Shown: positions 9,487 to 18,741 of the stretch, piece after piece
Layout: the number at the start of each line of letters is the position of its first letter
Position numbering within the stretch: the first letter of the stretch is position 1
Assembly (NCBI GenBank): GCA_022824185.1
Contig: JAJEAU010000015.1
Coordinates: 1 to 64,000, forward strand
DNA from: Dehalococcoidia bacterium
Lineage (GTDB): Bacteria; Chloroflexota; Dehalococcoidia; Lucifugimonadales; Lucifugimonadaceae
Reading direction: 5' to 3'
Length of the DNA stretch: 64,000 nt
Notes under the pieces: model-generated
The model's input: only the letters and a program-made list of their open reading frames with translations
The model's database searches: none
What the model was told of the DNA's origin: nothing
Translations under genes and position numbers: made by a program

Positions 9487-10017
9487 TCAGTTGTTGCAGT
9501 CGCCCAACCACTCGACGATGAGGTCGTGGCTCTTGACCGCGTCGCTGATCGCCTGCCTGAGTGTCTCTATGGCCTCCTCCAGCGTGATGTCCGCGGCCTC
9601 GCCGGATGCTGCGTCGGCGGATTCGAGAACGCGCTCGAAGCCAGTGGCTACGTTGTTGATCTCTTCATAGACGGTGGGTAACGGTTCAGGCGGAGCGGTG
9701 CTGGCTATGGTGGCGACAGCACCGCCCATGTTCAACAGTTCCTTGGCCACCTTCGCCCGCCACACCAAGTCATCCGTAGGGTCCTCAAGCAACGCATCTA
9801 GTTCCTTGCCCGCCTCGATCACCGTCTCCACTTCTTCTGCCATCTCCGTAACGTAGTCGACGACTTCTGGGACGCACAGTACGACAGGCTCGGGAGTGGG
9901 CGTGGGTCTAGGAGTTGGTGTAGGGACTGGCGTAGAGGTGGGAGTGGGCTCTGGCGCAGAACACGCCAGCAATACGACTATCGCGATGGACACGACCATC
10001 AAACCAAGTTTCGACAA
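9487..10017 (-). CDS. Small lipoprotein with Thr-Pro linker
   Basis: 176 residues. Signal sequence with lipobox LLAC (Cys19), then a Thr-Pro/Arg-Pro linker at about residues 23-45, then a helical domain with one Cys near its start (VVLCVPEVV) and one at the end (WLGDCNN), which may pair. Anchored outside the membrane; function not recognised. A good ribosome-binding site (GGAGGG) precedes the ATG. It is divergent from the exporter gene starting at 10090. The linker style matches the lipoproteins at 56796 and 57545, but the folded domain does not look related. Confidence 0.75.
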   Translation of the reverse strand: MSKLGLMVVSIAIVVLLACSAPEPTPTSTPVPTPTPRPTPTPEPVVLCVPEVVDYVTEMAEEVETVIEAGKELDALLEDPTDDLVWRAKVAKELLNMGGAVATIASTAPPEPLPTVYEEINNVATGFERVLESADAASGEAADITLEEAIETLRQAISDAVKSHDLIVEWLGDCNN

Positions 10018-10089
10018 TGAGCCCTCCTATGGGTGATTTGTGTAGTAAAGTGTATAGCTTCCCTAGTTTTACTCCAATATAATCCCGAT

Positions 10090-12573
10090 ATGAGTAATGT
10101 TCTCGGGACCCTGAGTTTGTTGGTGACTGCTCGCCCTTGGGTCACCGTGATCCTCGTCCTTGTGATTACTGTTGTGTTGGCCGCCGGTGCCAGCCTTCGA
10201 GCGCCACCGACGGAGGGAGCGAGCGTCGCGTTCCTGCCTCCGGGTCACGCGATCACCGAGGCGACCGAACAGATCGACGAGTTGTTCAGCACCTCGGGCG
10301 AGATCAGCATCGTAACGCTCATCTTCCGCGGGCCAGCGCTCACCCCCGAAGGGTTGGCGCAAATGGACTCGCTGATCGGTGAGATCGTCAGCGACCCGGG
10401 CGTAAGTGAGTTGTTGGTGCCCATCGATCCCGTCGTAGCACCGTCATATCTGATCAACAGCGTGGCTCAAGCGAGTGGCGCACCAGCAATCACCGAAGAT
10501 GTAATCAACGCCGCACGGAACATCCCCGAGATCGCAGGCGCGTTGGACGCGTTGTCCGGAACCGACACGGACGGCACTCCTGTCGCCATCGCCAACATCA
10601 GCCTGATCGACACCGACGACGAAAGAACCGCGGATGCCGAACGTCGCATCTTCGAACTGGCCACCGACAACCAAGGGCCGTCGAAGGTCAGTGCAATCTC
10701 CCCGATCATCGTCGAGGACGAGTACACCGAAGCGACGGGGACCGGGCTCGCTCCACTGCTTGGCCTGGCACTGGTCCTGATCGCGCTGCTGCTCCTGGTT
10801 TTCACCCGCACTTTTTCCGACATGCTGCTCACGCTCCTCGGACTCATCATCTCGATCACATGGATCGTGGGCGCGGAAGGATGGATCGGACCAAACGCGC
10901 TGAGCTTGATCGGACCGCCCAGCTCGCTGTCCGCGATGGTGCCGGTAATCGTCATCAGTCTCACCGTGGATTACGCGATACAAGCGATCTCGCACTACCG
11001 GGAACAGCGGATCGAAGGACGGGGAGTAGTCGATGCGGTGCGGACTGGGTTGCGTCACGTCACGATCCCATTGACTCTGGCAGCCGTAACCACGATCGTG
11101 AGTTTCTTGGCTACGCTGTTTTCTCCTATAGGCGTCGTTGCTGACTTCGGCGTAGTCGCCGGCCTCGGCGTAGGGATGAGTCTGATCGTGATGTTGACGC
11201 TGATCCCCGCAGGACGCACTATCATCGACCGACGACGCGAAGCACGCGGAAAGCTGGGCGAGGCACGCCCGATCTCAAATGCTGTGCCGGGCGTTCCTCG
11301 ATTGGCTGAAGCATTGGGGCGCAGCGTGACGCGCTGGCCCGCGCCATATCTCATCGCTGTAGTTTTGGTGACGATTGTGATGGGCTTCGCGGCCACCGGT
11401 TTGCATTCAGAATTCAGCATTCGCGACATCTTGCCCCGCGGCGGCTCGGTGGTAAACGACATGGACACCTTGGACGCGGCCGTCGGCGGATCAACTGAGA
11501 TGGCGAATCTGCTCGTGAACGTGGAGGTGACGGAGACTAGGACGCTGTTGAATCTCCATGACCTCAACGAGGCATTCAACGACGAAGGGAGACGCCCGCA
11601 AGCAGCCGCAGGCCCCATCGTGGCATCGTACGAACTGTATGTGCGCGACTGGATCGACGACAGCGGTGAACCCGGAGACAAATACGATCCCGATCTGGCC
11701 GCCCTATTCGACGAAGCCACTACAGGCATCGATTCGGATCCCGTGCTCATGCAGGAGTTCTTGGACAAGTTACAGGCCAAAGAGCCCGAGATCGATCACC
11801 TTCTGATTGACAACGTTGACGGAGTCGACACTCTATTGATCAGATTCCCTGTCTACCCGAATGACCCTGCGGGCGCGAAAACCATCCAAGGCGAAATCGA
11901 GGATCTTTGGTTAGGTGACGACGACGCCATCACGGTGACCTCGGACAGCATCATCTCAAGCGCCGTGACGAGTCAAATCACAGATCGGCAAACCGAGGCG
12001 ATCAGCACTACGGTTGCTGCCGCGCTCACCATCTTGGCCGTCTTCTTTTGGGTAACGCTACGTCAACCAACCCTGGCGGTGGTGGCAGTGGTTCCCATCG
12101 TCCTAGTCCTCATCTGCGTACTTGGCACGATGGCATTGTTGGGAATCCCTTACACGCTGATCACTTCGATCGTGACGGCTCTTTCGATCGGGATCGGCGT
12201 CGATTACACGATTCACATGATTCATCGCTATCGCGAGGAGTTCGCACGGCAGCGTCATCCAGAACAAGCCGCGATCCGCACATTGACCACGACTGGGTCT
12301 GCATTGTTGGGTTCTGCGCTGACGACGGCGTTCGGCTTTGGCGTTCTGATCGCTTCACCCTTGACCGCGTCGGCACAATTCGGCATTACTGCGACGATAA
12401 CGATCGGATATTCGTTGATCGCCTCTGTTTTGTTGGTCCTCCCTGCGATGGTTGTGTGGGGTGCCTACCAGAACATGCGACTACGTTCGATGGTCGAGCG
12501 CGAGTGGGAAGATCTGGACATCGCGATCGAAGGTGTCCACGAACGATTCGAACGCGACCAAGCCGCGTCATAG
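10090..12573 (+). CDS. RND/MMPL family transporter
   Basis: 827 residues. Two repeats, each with a first transmembrane helix, a large extracytoplasmic loop and a membrane block (first block about residues 215-380, second about 640-790). Typical MMPL features include VVISLTVDYAIQAISHYREQ and ALSIGIGVDYTIHMIHRYREE. The size and two-repeat layout fit the HAE3 group of RND permeases (hopanoid, lipid or other hydrophobic export in other bacteria). Substrate unknown. No adaptor or outer-membrane partner is encoded nearby, as expected in a monoderm. The start at 10090 (MSNVLGTLSLLV) was chosen over an upstream ATG that would add 19 unrelated residues. Confidence 0.88.
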   Translation: MSNVLGTLSLLVTARPWVTVILVLVITVVLAAGASLRAPPTEGASVAFLPPGHAITEATEQIDELFSTSGEISIVTLIFRGPALTPEGLAQMDSLIGEIVSDPGVSELLVPIDPVVAPSYLINSVAQASGAPAITEDVINAARNIPEIAGALDALSGTDTDGTPVAIANISLIDTDDERTADAERRIFELATDNQGPSKVSAISPIIVEDEYTEATGTGLAPLLGLALVLIALLLLVFTRTFSDMLLTLLGLIISITWIVGAEGWIGPNALSLIGPPSSLSAMVPVIVISLTVDYAIQAISHYREQRIEGRGVVDAVRTGLRHVTIPLTLAAVTTIVSFLATLFSPIGVVADFGVVAGLGVGMSLIVMLTLIPAGRTIIDRRREARGKLGEARPISNAVPGVPRLAEALGRSVTRWPAPYLIAVVLVTIVMGFAATGLHSEFSIRDILPRGGSVVNDMDTLDAAVGGSTEMANLLVNVEVTETRTLLNLHDLNEAFNDEGRRPQAAAGPIVASYELYVRDWIDDSGEPGDKYDPDLAALFDEATTGIDSDPVLMQEFLDKLQAKEPEIDHLLIDNVDGVDTLLIRFPVYPNDPAGAKTIQGEIEDLWLGDDDAITVTSDSIISSAVTSQITDRQTEAISTTVAAALTILAVFFWVTLRQPTLAVVAVVPIVLVLICVLGTMALLGIPYTLITSIVTALSIGIGVDYTIHMIHRYREEFARQRHPEQAAIRTLTTTGSALLGSALTTAFGFGVLIASPLTASAQFGITATITIGYSLIASVLLVLPAMVVWGAYQNMRLRSMVEREWEDLDIAIEGVHERFERDQAAS

Positions 12574-12825
12574 GCCCGTCCGAAGGTTTGGATTCGCGTG
12601 TTGTTGCTTGAATGCCAAGATGAACGGCCAAGAATCTGTCGAGATGGCATAGCTGCAATTTAAGATTTCGGGTACGGCAACGGGCGGGGTGGAACGGCGA
12701 GTTAAACGTTTGAGGCGCCAACTCTCTCAGACTGAGTAGCGGTGTTCAGCAATCAGCCGGCAGTTGAATCGAGCAGTGAAATGACTAACGTCAGAGCAAC
12801 GACTCGACAGAGGCGGTCAGACAAC

Positions 12826-13893
12826 ATGCCATTGCCTTCACCATTTCCCGAGGGTTGGTTCTTCGTTGCGAGCCGCAAGGAGTTGATGAAAGCCCGGCTT
12901 ATCGAGAAGACGTGGATGGGCGAGAATATCGTGGCATGGATCGACGACGATGGCGAGGTCTGCGTGTCAAGAGCCTACTGCCCGCATCTAGGGGCGGATT
13001 TGAGGCCTTCGGTGGGAGGAACGGTCTGCGAAGGTAGGCTCGTGTGCCCATTTCACGGGTATGAGTTCGACACGAGTGGCCAATGCGTCAAGACTCCGTA
13101 CGCCCCTGCCCCGAAGACTGCGAAACTCGGAGTTTTTCCGACTCACGAGATCGCAGGGCTCATCTTTGCATGGTGGGGTATCGATGGCCGGGAACCACAG
13201 TGGCCGTTGCCTGAGGAGTCTCCCGATCAAACCGACTGGACAGGGTTGAAGATCCGCACAATCCGCTTTCCTGGACACCCGCAGGAGACGACAGAAAATT
13301 CGGTTGATCTGGCGCACCTGCGCTACGTGCACGGGTATGACAACGTGAAGCGCGTCGGGCGGTTTACAGTCGATGGCCACGTGTTGGTCAGCGATTTCGA
13401 TTTCAGATCAGTCAGGAAACTCGGAAGATTCGGGTTCCTCACGTTCGATATCTCCGCGTTAACCCGCATCTACGGGCTCGGTTACTCGTATGTGAAGATC
13501 AGAGAACGTTCCGTCGGGATTGACATGCGCCTGTGGATCTTGGCAACGCCCGTGGACGGGACATTGATCGACTTCTCCATCGTGTCGCAGGTCAAAGAGA
13601 TGCGAAAACCGAAGCGCTGGTTACCAGGCTTGGCCTTTCTGCCGACTCGATTCAGGGCCCCATTGATGAACAGCTTCACTTCGCTGCAGCAGCTCCATGA
13701 TGTTCGGCAAGACTTGGTGATCTGGGCGAACAAGGAGTATCGATCCAGACCGAGGTTGTGCAGATCGGATGGTGAGGTAATGCCGTTCCGGTACTACTGC
13801 GCGCAGTTCTATCCCGATACCGGTGATTCGGTTACGCCGGTGCGAGCGGCGCGAAATGGGGCGCAAACTATGGAGACGGTTGAGGCAGGATGA
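12826..13893 (+). CDS. Rieske non-heme iron oxygenase, alpha subunit
   Basis: 355 residues from the ATG at 12826, chosen because MPLPSPFPEGWF fits the family start and GAGGCGG lies about 8 bp upstream (ATGs at 12781 and further upstream are also possible). The Rieske 2Fe-2S ligands are Cys52, His54, Cys74 and His77 (YCPHLGADL ... VCPFHGYEFD). A mononuclear iron site is suggested by Asp161, His164 and His169 in SVDLAHLRYVHGYDN. The family performs oxygenase or desaturase chemistry using a separate reductase; none is encoded beside it. Substrate unknown; the domain spacing resembles steroid- or aromatic-attacking members. Its end is 28 bp from the convergent end of the mannonate dehydratase-like gene. 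Confidence 0.87.
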   Translation: MPLPSPFPEGWFFVASRKELMKARLIEKTWMGENIVAWIDDDGEVCVSRAYCPHLGADLRPSVGGTVCEGRLVCPFHGYEFDTSGQCVKTPYAPAPKTAKLGVFPTHEIAGLIFAWWGIDGREPQWPLPEESPDQTDWTGLKIRTIRFPGHPQETTENSVDLAHLRYVHGYDNVKRVGRFTVDGHVLVSDFDFRSVRKLGRFGFLTFDISALTRIYGLGYSYVKIRERSVGIDMRLWILATPVDGTLIDFSIVSQVKEMRKPKRWLPGLAFLPTRFRAPLMNSFTSLQQLHDVRQDLVIWANKEYRSRPRLCRSDGEVMPFRYYCAQFYPDTGDSVTPVRAARNGAQTMETVEAG

Positions 13894-13921
13894 GGAGCGT
13901 CCAGATTCGCTGAGCCTCAGA

Positions 13922-14902
13922 TCAGTTTTCATTAACTGCCTGTAGCAGGGCGTGGATGTAGCCGTAACAGTAGGCGAAGCCGACTTGCTGGGCTTCCTCG
14001 CCGTCTATGCCGGGGACGTGGTCGGGCATCAGCATGTATGGGTATTCGACCTCTTTGTAGGTGCGCATCGCTTTCAACATGTCGACGTCGCCTTCATCAG
14101 GGAACACCTCGACGAAGTCTAGGACGCCACCTTTGATGTTTCGGAAGTGAACGTTGAAGATCTTCTTGCGGCTTCCGAAGTATCGAATGATGTCGTAGAT
14201 CTCCTCGCCGGGATTTTCGAGCATCTCGGAGACTGTGCCTTGGCAGAAGTTGAAACCGTGATACGGGTTATCATGCATCGCCTCAAACTTCTTGAGGCCA
14301 TCAACGGTGCCCATCACGCGAGCGACACCGCGATACTCGAAGTCTCTGATGCCGGGATCTTGCGGATGACAAGCCATCTGGACCTTGTATTCCTCAGCGA
14401 CGGGGATAATGCGTGACAGGAAGTAGTCGATGCGCTCCCACATTGTTTCCGCATCTGCTGCACCACCCGCGAACTCAGGAAGGGACTGGTCAAGATCGTC
14501 GTACCTGAATGAAGAGAGACGCGCTCCGCCGCGCCCGTATCTTTGTGGGGTGCGGAGGTGACCCAGGATCGTGATGTTGTAGAGGAGACCTCGGACACCA
14601 GCTTCGGAAGCCATTCGGATGATTTCGCAGAGGCTGTCGAGTTCCCGTTCCTTCTCGTCGCTCGGCCCAAGGAAGAGGTACGTCATGCCATTGTTGAAGG
14701 CATCTCGTGAACCGAGAGGCGAGTGCATAGTCTCGACGTTTATTCCGTATTTGGCGTATCTGTCGACGTAGGAGGAGAGCAGGTCGGCGGTCCACTCGGT
14801 CCATGGTTCTCGAGGCGTCACGTCGACATGCTCGACTCCGAGCTGGGCGAGTTGCTTGATGTCAGTTTCATGGCGTGCGCCGAACTGGGTCCCGACGTAC
14901 AT
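13922..14902 (-). CDS. Mannonate dehydratase-like TIM-barrel enzyme
   Basis: 326 residues, a xylose-isomerase-like barrel with UxuA motifs: MACHPQDPG, GFNFCQGTVSEM, KIFNVHFRNIKGG, FPDEGDVDMLKAM and MLMPDHVPG, which supply metal and substrate ligands in mannonate dehydratase (D-mannonate to 2-keto-3-deoxygluconate). Slightly shorter than E. coli UxuA, so the exact sugar acid is inferred. Divergent from the xylulokinase gene over a 71-bp gap, and AGAAGGA precedes the ATG. The context (sugar kinases and an importer) supports a role in sugar-acid catabolism. Confidence 0.8.
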   Translation of the reverse strand: MYVGTQFGARHETDIKQLAQLGVEHVDVTPREPWTEWTADLLSSYVDRYAKYGINVETMHSPLGSRDAFNNGMTYLFLGPSDEKERELDSLCEIIRMASEAGVRGLLYNITILGHLRTPQRYGRGGARLSSFRYDDLDQSLPEFAGGAADAETMWERIDYFLSRIIPVAEEYKVQMACHPQDPGIRDFEYRGVARVMGTVDGLKKFEAMHDNPYHGFNFCQGTVSEMLENPGEEIYDIIRYFGSRKKIFNVHFRNIKGGVLDFVEVFPDEGDVDMLKAMRTYKEVEYPYMLMPDHVPGIDGEEAQQVGFAYCYGYIHALLQAVNEN

Positions 14903-14973
14903 CTGATGGTCCTTCTGATAGTGGGTAAAGCAAGTTGCGTCTATGATATGCCGTGAATGAAAGGCGGATGACT

Positions 14974-16476
14974 ATGCCGGAACATTACTTGGGGATCGAC
15001 GTCGGCACTACCGCAGTGAAGGCGCTTGTCGTCGACGAAAGCGGTTCGGTTTTAGGAGACGCGGAGTCCGGTTTGAGATTGTCGGTTGCCAAACCCGGAT
15101 GGTCGGAGCAGGATCCAGCAGATTGGTGGAGCGGCACAATCGAAGCGGTACGCGCAGCCTGTAATCAGGCTGGCATCGGTGATGTGGCGGCGATCGGATT
15201 GTCTGGTCAGATGCACAGTTCGGTTTTGTTGGATGCCTCTGACGATGTCTTGCGACCTGCCATGCTGTGGAACGATGTCCGGACGACGGCCCAGTGTCGG
15301 TGGATCAATGAGAATGTGGGATCGGATGGATTGCGGCGAATGGTCGGTAATCCGGCCTTGGAAGGATTCACGGCGCCAAAGCTGCTGTGGGTTCGGGATG
15401 AGGAGCCCGAAGTGTTCGAGCGAATGCGGTCGGTGTTGCTGCCAAAGGACTACGTGAGGTTGTTGATGACCAGCGACAAGGTGACAGAGGCGTCGGACGC
15501 AGCGGGGACGTTGCTGTTTGACGTCAGGGAGGGCGTTTGGTCTGAGGAGATGGTGGATGGATTGGGGCTTGATCTCAGTATTCTGCCCAGGGTGATGGGT
15601 TCCGCTGAGGTGACCGGGAGTCTGACGAAGGGCGCGGCGGATGCTCTGGGTTTGCGGCAGGGGATACCGGTGGTTGGAGGGGGTGCAGATAACGCAGCCG
15701 CTTCGGTCGGCTCTGGGAATGTTGGGGAGGGATCGATGCAGACCTCGATCGGGACGTCTGGCGCGGTGGTGGCGCCAATTGAGACCGTGAGAGTCGATCC
15801 GGAAATGCGGATTCACTCGTTCAATCATGCGCTCGCGGACCGGTGGTATCTGATGGGTGTCGTGTTGTCGGCGGGCGCGGCATTAGGTTGGTTCAGGAGC
15901 GTCTTGGTGGGACGCCGGAAAGTCGGGTTGACGTATGAAGAGTTGATCGCTGAGGCGGATGAGGTGCCTATCGGCGCGGATGGGTTGACGTTTTTGCCGT
16001 ATCTGACTGGCGAGCGGACGCCACACGCGGACTCGAACGCTCGGGGTGTGTTTGTAGGTCTACATTCAGGACATGAACGCGGGCACCTGGTAAGGGCGGT
16101 GTTGGAAGGGGTGGTTTTCGCCTTGAGAGATTCACTGGAGTTGATGCGAGAGTTGGGTGTGAACGCCCAAGAAGCAGTCGCAGTCGGAGGGGGTGCGAGA
16201 AGCGAGACCTGGCGACAGATGCAGGCGGATGTTTTAGGAGTGCCAGTGGTGACTGCCGGCCCTTCAGGCGGTGCGCCCTATGGAGCGGCGCTTTTGGCGG
16301 CGGTGGGAACAGTCCGATTTGGATCGGTAGAGGCGGGTTGTCGAGCATGGATTCGCCCTGTGGACCGCTTGGAGCCTTCGGAAATCTCGGCGGATGCCTA
16401 TCACTCGGCGTACGAGCGGTACACAAGGCTCTATCCGCGGTTGAAGGAACACTTCGCCGAAACTGCCCAAGCATAG
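14974..16476 (+). CDS. xylB: Xylulokinase-family FGGY sugar kinase
   Basis: 500 residues. The FGGY fold is plain: N-terminal phosphate loop GIDVGTTAVKALVVDESG, substrate motif LSGQMHSSVLLD, LWNDVRT, ATP-site motifs GGGADNAAASVGSG and VGGGARSETWRQ. It best matches xylulokinase (D-xylulose to xylulose 5-phosphate), though related polyol or ketose kinases are possible. The start is set by AGGCGG six bases before ATGCCG at 14974. First gene of a plus-strand series with a family-5 importer and a PfkB kinase. Confidence 0.85.
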   Translation: MPEHYLGIDVGTTAVKALVVDESGSVLGDAESGLRLSVAKPGWSEQDPADWWSGTIEAVRAACNQAGIGDVAAIGLSGQMHSSVLLDASDDVLRPAMLWNDVRTTAQCRWINENVGSDGLRRMVGNPALEGFTAPKLLWVRDEEPEVFERMRSVLLPKDYVRLLMTSDKVTEASDAAGTLLFDVREGVWSEEMVDGLGLDLSILPRVMGSAEVTGSLTKGAADALGLRQGIPVVGGGADNAAASVGSGNVGEGSMQTSIGTSGAVVAPIETVRVDPEMRIHSFNHALADRWYLMGVVLSAGAALGWFRSVLVGRRKVGLTYEELIAEADEVPIGADGLTFLPYLTGERTPHADSNARGVFVGLHSGHERGHLVRAVLEGVVFALRDSLELMRELGVNAQEAVAVGGGARSETWRQMQADVLGVPVVTAGPSGGAPYGAALLAAVGTVRFGSVEAGCRAWIRPVDRLEPSEISADAYHSAYERYTRLYPRLKEHFAETAQA

Positions 16477-16625
16477 GTGTCAAACGGTACGAAAACTGAA
16501 CTATGAATCCGGGTGAAAACAAGCCTCGATTTGCGGTTTTCGTAGGTTCAGGATTGCAACGCGCAGGAGTCCGTAAAGGTGCTAAACTACCGCGACGCAA
16601 ACAGACTTCATAAGGAGGAGTCAAG

Positions 16626-18635
16626 ATGCTGAGCGTTCGAAATTTAACGCTCCTGCTGATGGGAATCGCCAGTATTGCGGTGATAGCCTGTGGCAGCGAG
16701 CGGATTGTAGAGGTGCCCGTCGATAGGCCTGTGATCCAGACCGTTGAGGTCGAGGTGCCGGTTGAGGTCGAGAAAGAGGTGATCCGAGAGGTCGAGATCG
16801 AAGTACCGGTCGAGATCCAGAAAGAGGTCATTCGAGAAGTAGAAGTCGAGGTGCCGGTAGAGGTTGAAAAAGAGGTTGTACGAGAGGTCGTCAAAGAGGT
16901 GGCGGTCGAGGTCGTGATTACGGCGACGCCTCAGGTCACAACGATTGATGCACCAGTGGTCAAGGTCGACATTGAAGGCGTGTCCCGAGGGGCGGGCGAC
17001 GATGTCGAGCCTTCGGGCGTATTGATCGCAGCGATCGGCAACTCTTACTTCATGAACTCCAGCCCGCGCTACTGCCCGGCATGCTCGGTGACGGCCCGAA
17101 CCGGTTCGACCGAGACATTACTGGAAGCAGTCCGTGCTGACGACGGAACCGTAGCCCTAGGCCCGTTGCTCGCGAGTAACTGGGAGATGTCGGCGGATGG
17201 TGCGTCCTACACCGACTTCACTATCCGTCAGGGCGTTCAGTTCCACGGCGGATACGGCGAGATGACCGCCGCAGACGTCGCCTTCTCTTGGAACGACGCC
17301 AACCCGAGGCTGCAACCCGACAGCATCCATGACACCGGCGGCGACTTGGCGAACCTAGTGGAGGAAGTTGAGGTTATCGACGACTACAAGGTCAGGTTCC
17401 ACTGGGTAGCTTTCGGTGGACACTCGCTGTTGCAGTACGTGACTAACTTCTGGGAAGGCATCTCGATCTTCTCGAAGGCTTTCTTCGACGAGGTTGGCCC
17501 GGAAGGCATGCGCACTCAAATGATCGGCACGGGTCCATTCGAGGTCACAGAGTGGACGCAACACAAAGGCGTGTTCCTTGAAGCTGTCGACAACCACTGG
17601 CGCAAGCGTCCGTATGTGGCAGCCGCCAACGTATTGCAGGTGACGGAAGCCAGCGTCCGCAAGGCCATGCTCAAGACTGGCCAAGCACAGATCGGCGAGC
17701 TCGCGCTAACCGACTGGAACGAGATGTTCGAAGAGGGCTTCACTCAGGCTCCCGAGGGATTCTGGGGAGACTCGTCGTACGTCTACTCCGGCAACTACTG
17801 GGAAACCGAACACGCTATCACCGGTGATGTCTTCACCAGCGATGAACCCGGCGACCCGCTGTTCAAGCCTCCGCTAGACACGTCGTTGCCTTGGATCGGC
17901 GACCCTGCCATTCCTGAGACCATGGAAAGCTCGCAAAAGGTTCGCACGGCGATGGCGATGGCCATTGACCGAGAGAAACTGATGACTGCGCTAACCGATG
18001 GGTTTGGTCGGGTGTCATACGCCCCGGGCTGGGACACCAGTCACCCGTTCTACAAGAGCGATTGGGACGTGCCCTATGACGTCGAGGGAGCTCAGGCGCT
18101 GTTGGCGGAAGCCGGACACGCCGATGGTTTCGATGTCGAGTGGTGGGCTGGCCCTGCCGCCGGTTCTGGCGAGACCCTTCAAGAGGCGATCGGCATCGAG
18201 TGGCTTGCCAACCTGAACATCAACAGCACGTTCGACAAGCAGAACTACTCGTCGTTCAGGCCGTCTCTGGTCAACCGCACGAACAAGAAGATCTTCTTTA
18301 GCGGCGGTGATGCGTGGGCACCACCCACCTGGCCGAAAGACTTGAACGCTACGACGCTGTCACGTCCGGGCGGTTACAACCGCGCCATGGAGATACCGAT
18401 ATTCGCCCAAACCCACCTCGCGATGGCTGGCGAAGCTGATCCCGAAAAACTCCGGGAACTCGTGACCAACATGTTCGACTGGAACCGCGAATGGATGGTA
18501 TGGGTCGGCGTGTATCAGAGTCCGGTCGCGGCGTTGTACAACCCGAGCCTGATATCCGAATGGCAAATGCTACCGGAAGGCAAGGGTGTGCTCGGTCGGA
18601 TGAACAGCTTGGAATGGGTCAGATTAGCTAACTGA
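16626..18635 (+). CDS. ABC transporter substrate-binding lipoprotein, family 5
   Basis: 669 residues. Lipobox VIAC (Cys22), then a stalk at about 40-95 made of three 16-residue repeats of the type VEVEVPVEVEKEVIRE, then a DppA/OppA-like domain (ADVAFSWNDANPRL, IGTGPFEVTEW, RTAMAMAIDREKLM). Lipid-anchored extracytoplasmic receptor for peptides or, in some family members, oligosaccharides. Neighbouring xylulokinase and PfkB genes favour a sugar-type ligand; this is inference. Strong ribosome-binding site AAGGAGGAG. A stem-loop at 18674-18704 separates it from the permeases, consistent with higher receptor than permease synthesis. Confidence 0.88.
   Translation: MLSVRNLTLLLMGIASIAVIACGSERIVEVPVDRPVIQTVEVEVPVEVEKEVIREVEIEVPVEIQKEVIREVEVEVPVEVEKEVVREVVKEVAVEVVITATPQVTTIDAPVVKVDIEGVSRGAGDDVEPSGVLIAAIGNSYFMNSSPRYCPACSVTARTGSTETLLEAVRADDGTVALGPLLASNWEMSADGASYTDFTIRQGVQFHGGYGEMTAADVAFSWNDANPRLQPDSIHDTGGDLANLVEEVEVIDDYKVRFHWVAFGGHSLLQYVTNFWEGISIFSKAFFDEVGPEGMRTQMIGTGPFEVTEWTQHKGVFLEAVDNHWRKRPYVAAANVLQVTEASVRKAMLKTGQAQIGELALTDWNEMFEEGFTQAPEGFWGDSSYVYSGNYWETEHAITGDVFTSDEPGDPLFKPPLDTSLPWIGDPAIPETMESSQKVRTAMAMAIDREKLMTALTDGFGRVSYAPGWDTSHPFYKSDWDVPYDVEGAQALLAEAGHADGFDVEWWAGPAAGSGETLQEAIGIEWLANLNINSTFDKQNYSSFRPSLVNRTNKKIFFSGGDAWAPPTWPKDLNATTLSRPGGYNRAMEIPIFAQTHLAMAGEADPEKLRELVTNMFDWNREWMVWVGVYQSPVAALYNPSLISEWQMLPEGKGVLGRMNSLEWVRLAN
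16743..16886 (+). repeat. Three tandem 48-bp coding repeats (stalk)
   Basis: Residues 40-55, 56-71 and 72-87 of the binding protein are near-identical 16-residue units (V-E-x-E-V-P-V-E-x-x-K-E-V-x-R-E), encoded by three 48-bp units. Alternating Val and charged residues suggest an extended beta or helical spacer lifting the receptor off the membrane. Confidence 0.8.
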
Positions 18636-18673
18636 GCTAATCGCTCGTCCAAGAAAATCCGACCTTAGAAATG

Positions 18674-18704
18674 AGCAGGGGCGGTACGCAAACCCGCCCC
18701 TGCT
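18674..18704 (+). terminator. Stem-loop between binding protein and permease genes
   Basis: Perfect 11-bp stem (AGCAGGGGCGG / CCGCCCCTGCT) with a 9-base loop, 38 bp after the binding-protein stop. No T-run follows, so it is probably an attenuator or mRNA-stabilising hairpin rather than a full terminator. A counterpart lies at 37812-37849 in the second operon. Confidence 0.65.
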
Positions 18705-18741
18705 TCGATGTATCGGTTGAGTGCCGAAACGACTAGCGGTA

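Noticed and set aside
16743-16886. CRISPR-like repeat array
   Set aside because: Repeats are tandem and coding, with no spacers.
15968-16894. Large minus-strand frame with Ser/Thr repeats
   Set aside because: It is the antisense shadow of the Val/Glu stalk repeats and the xylulokinase end.
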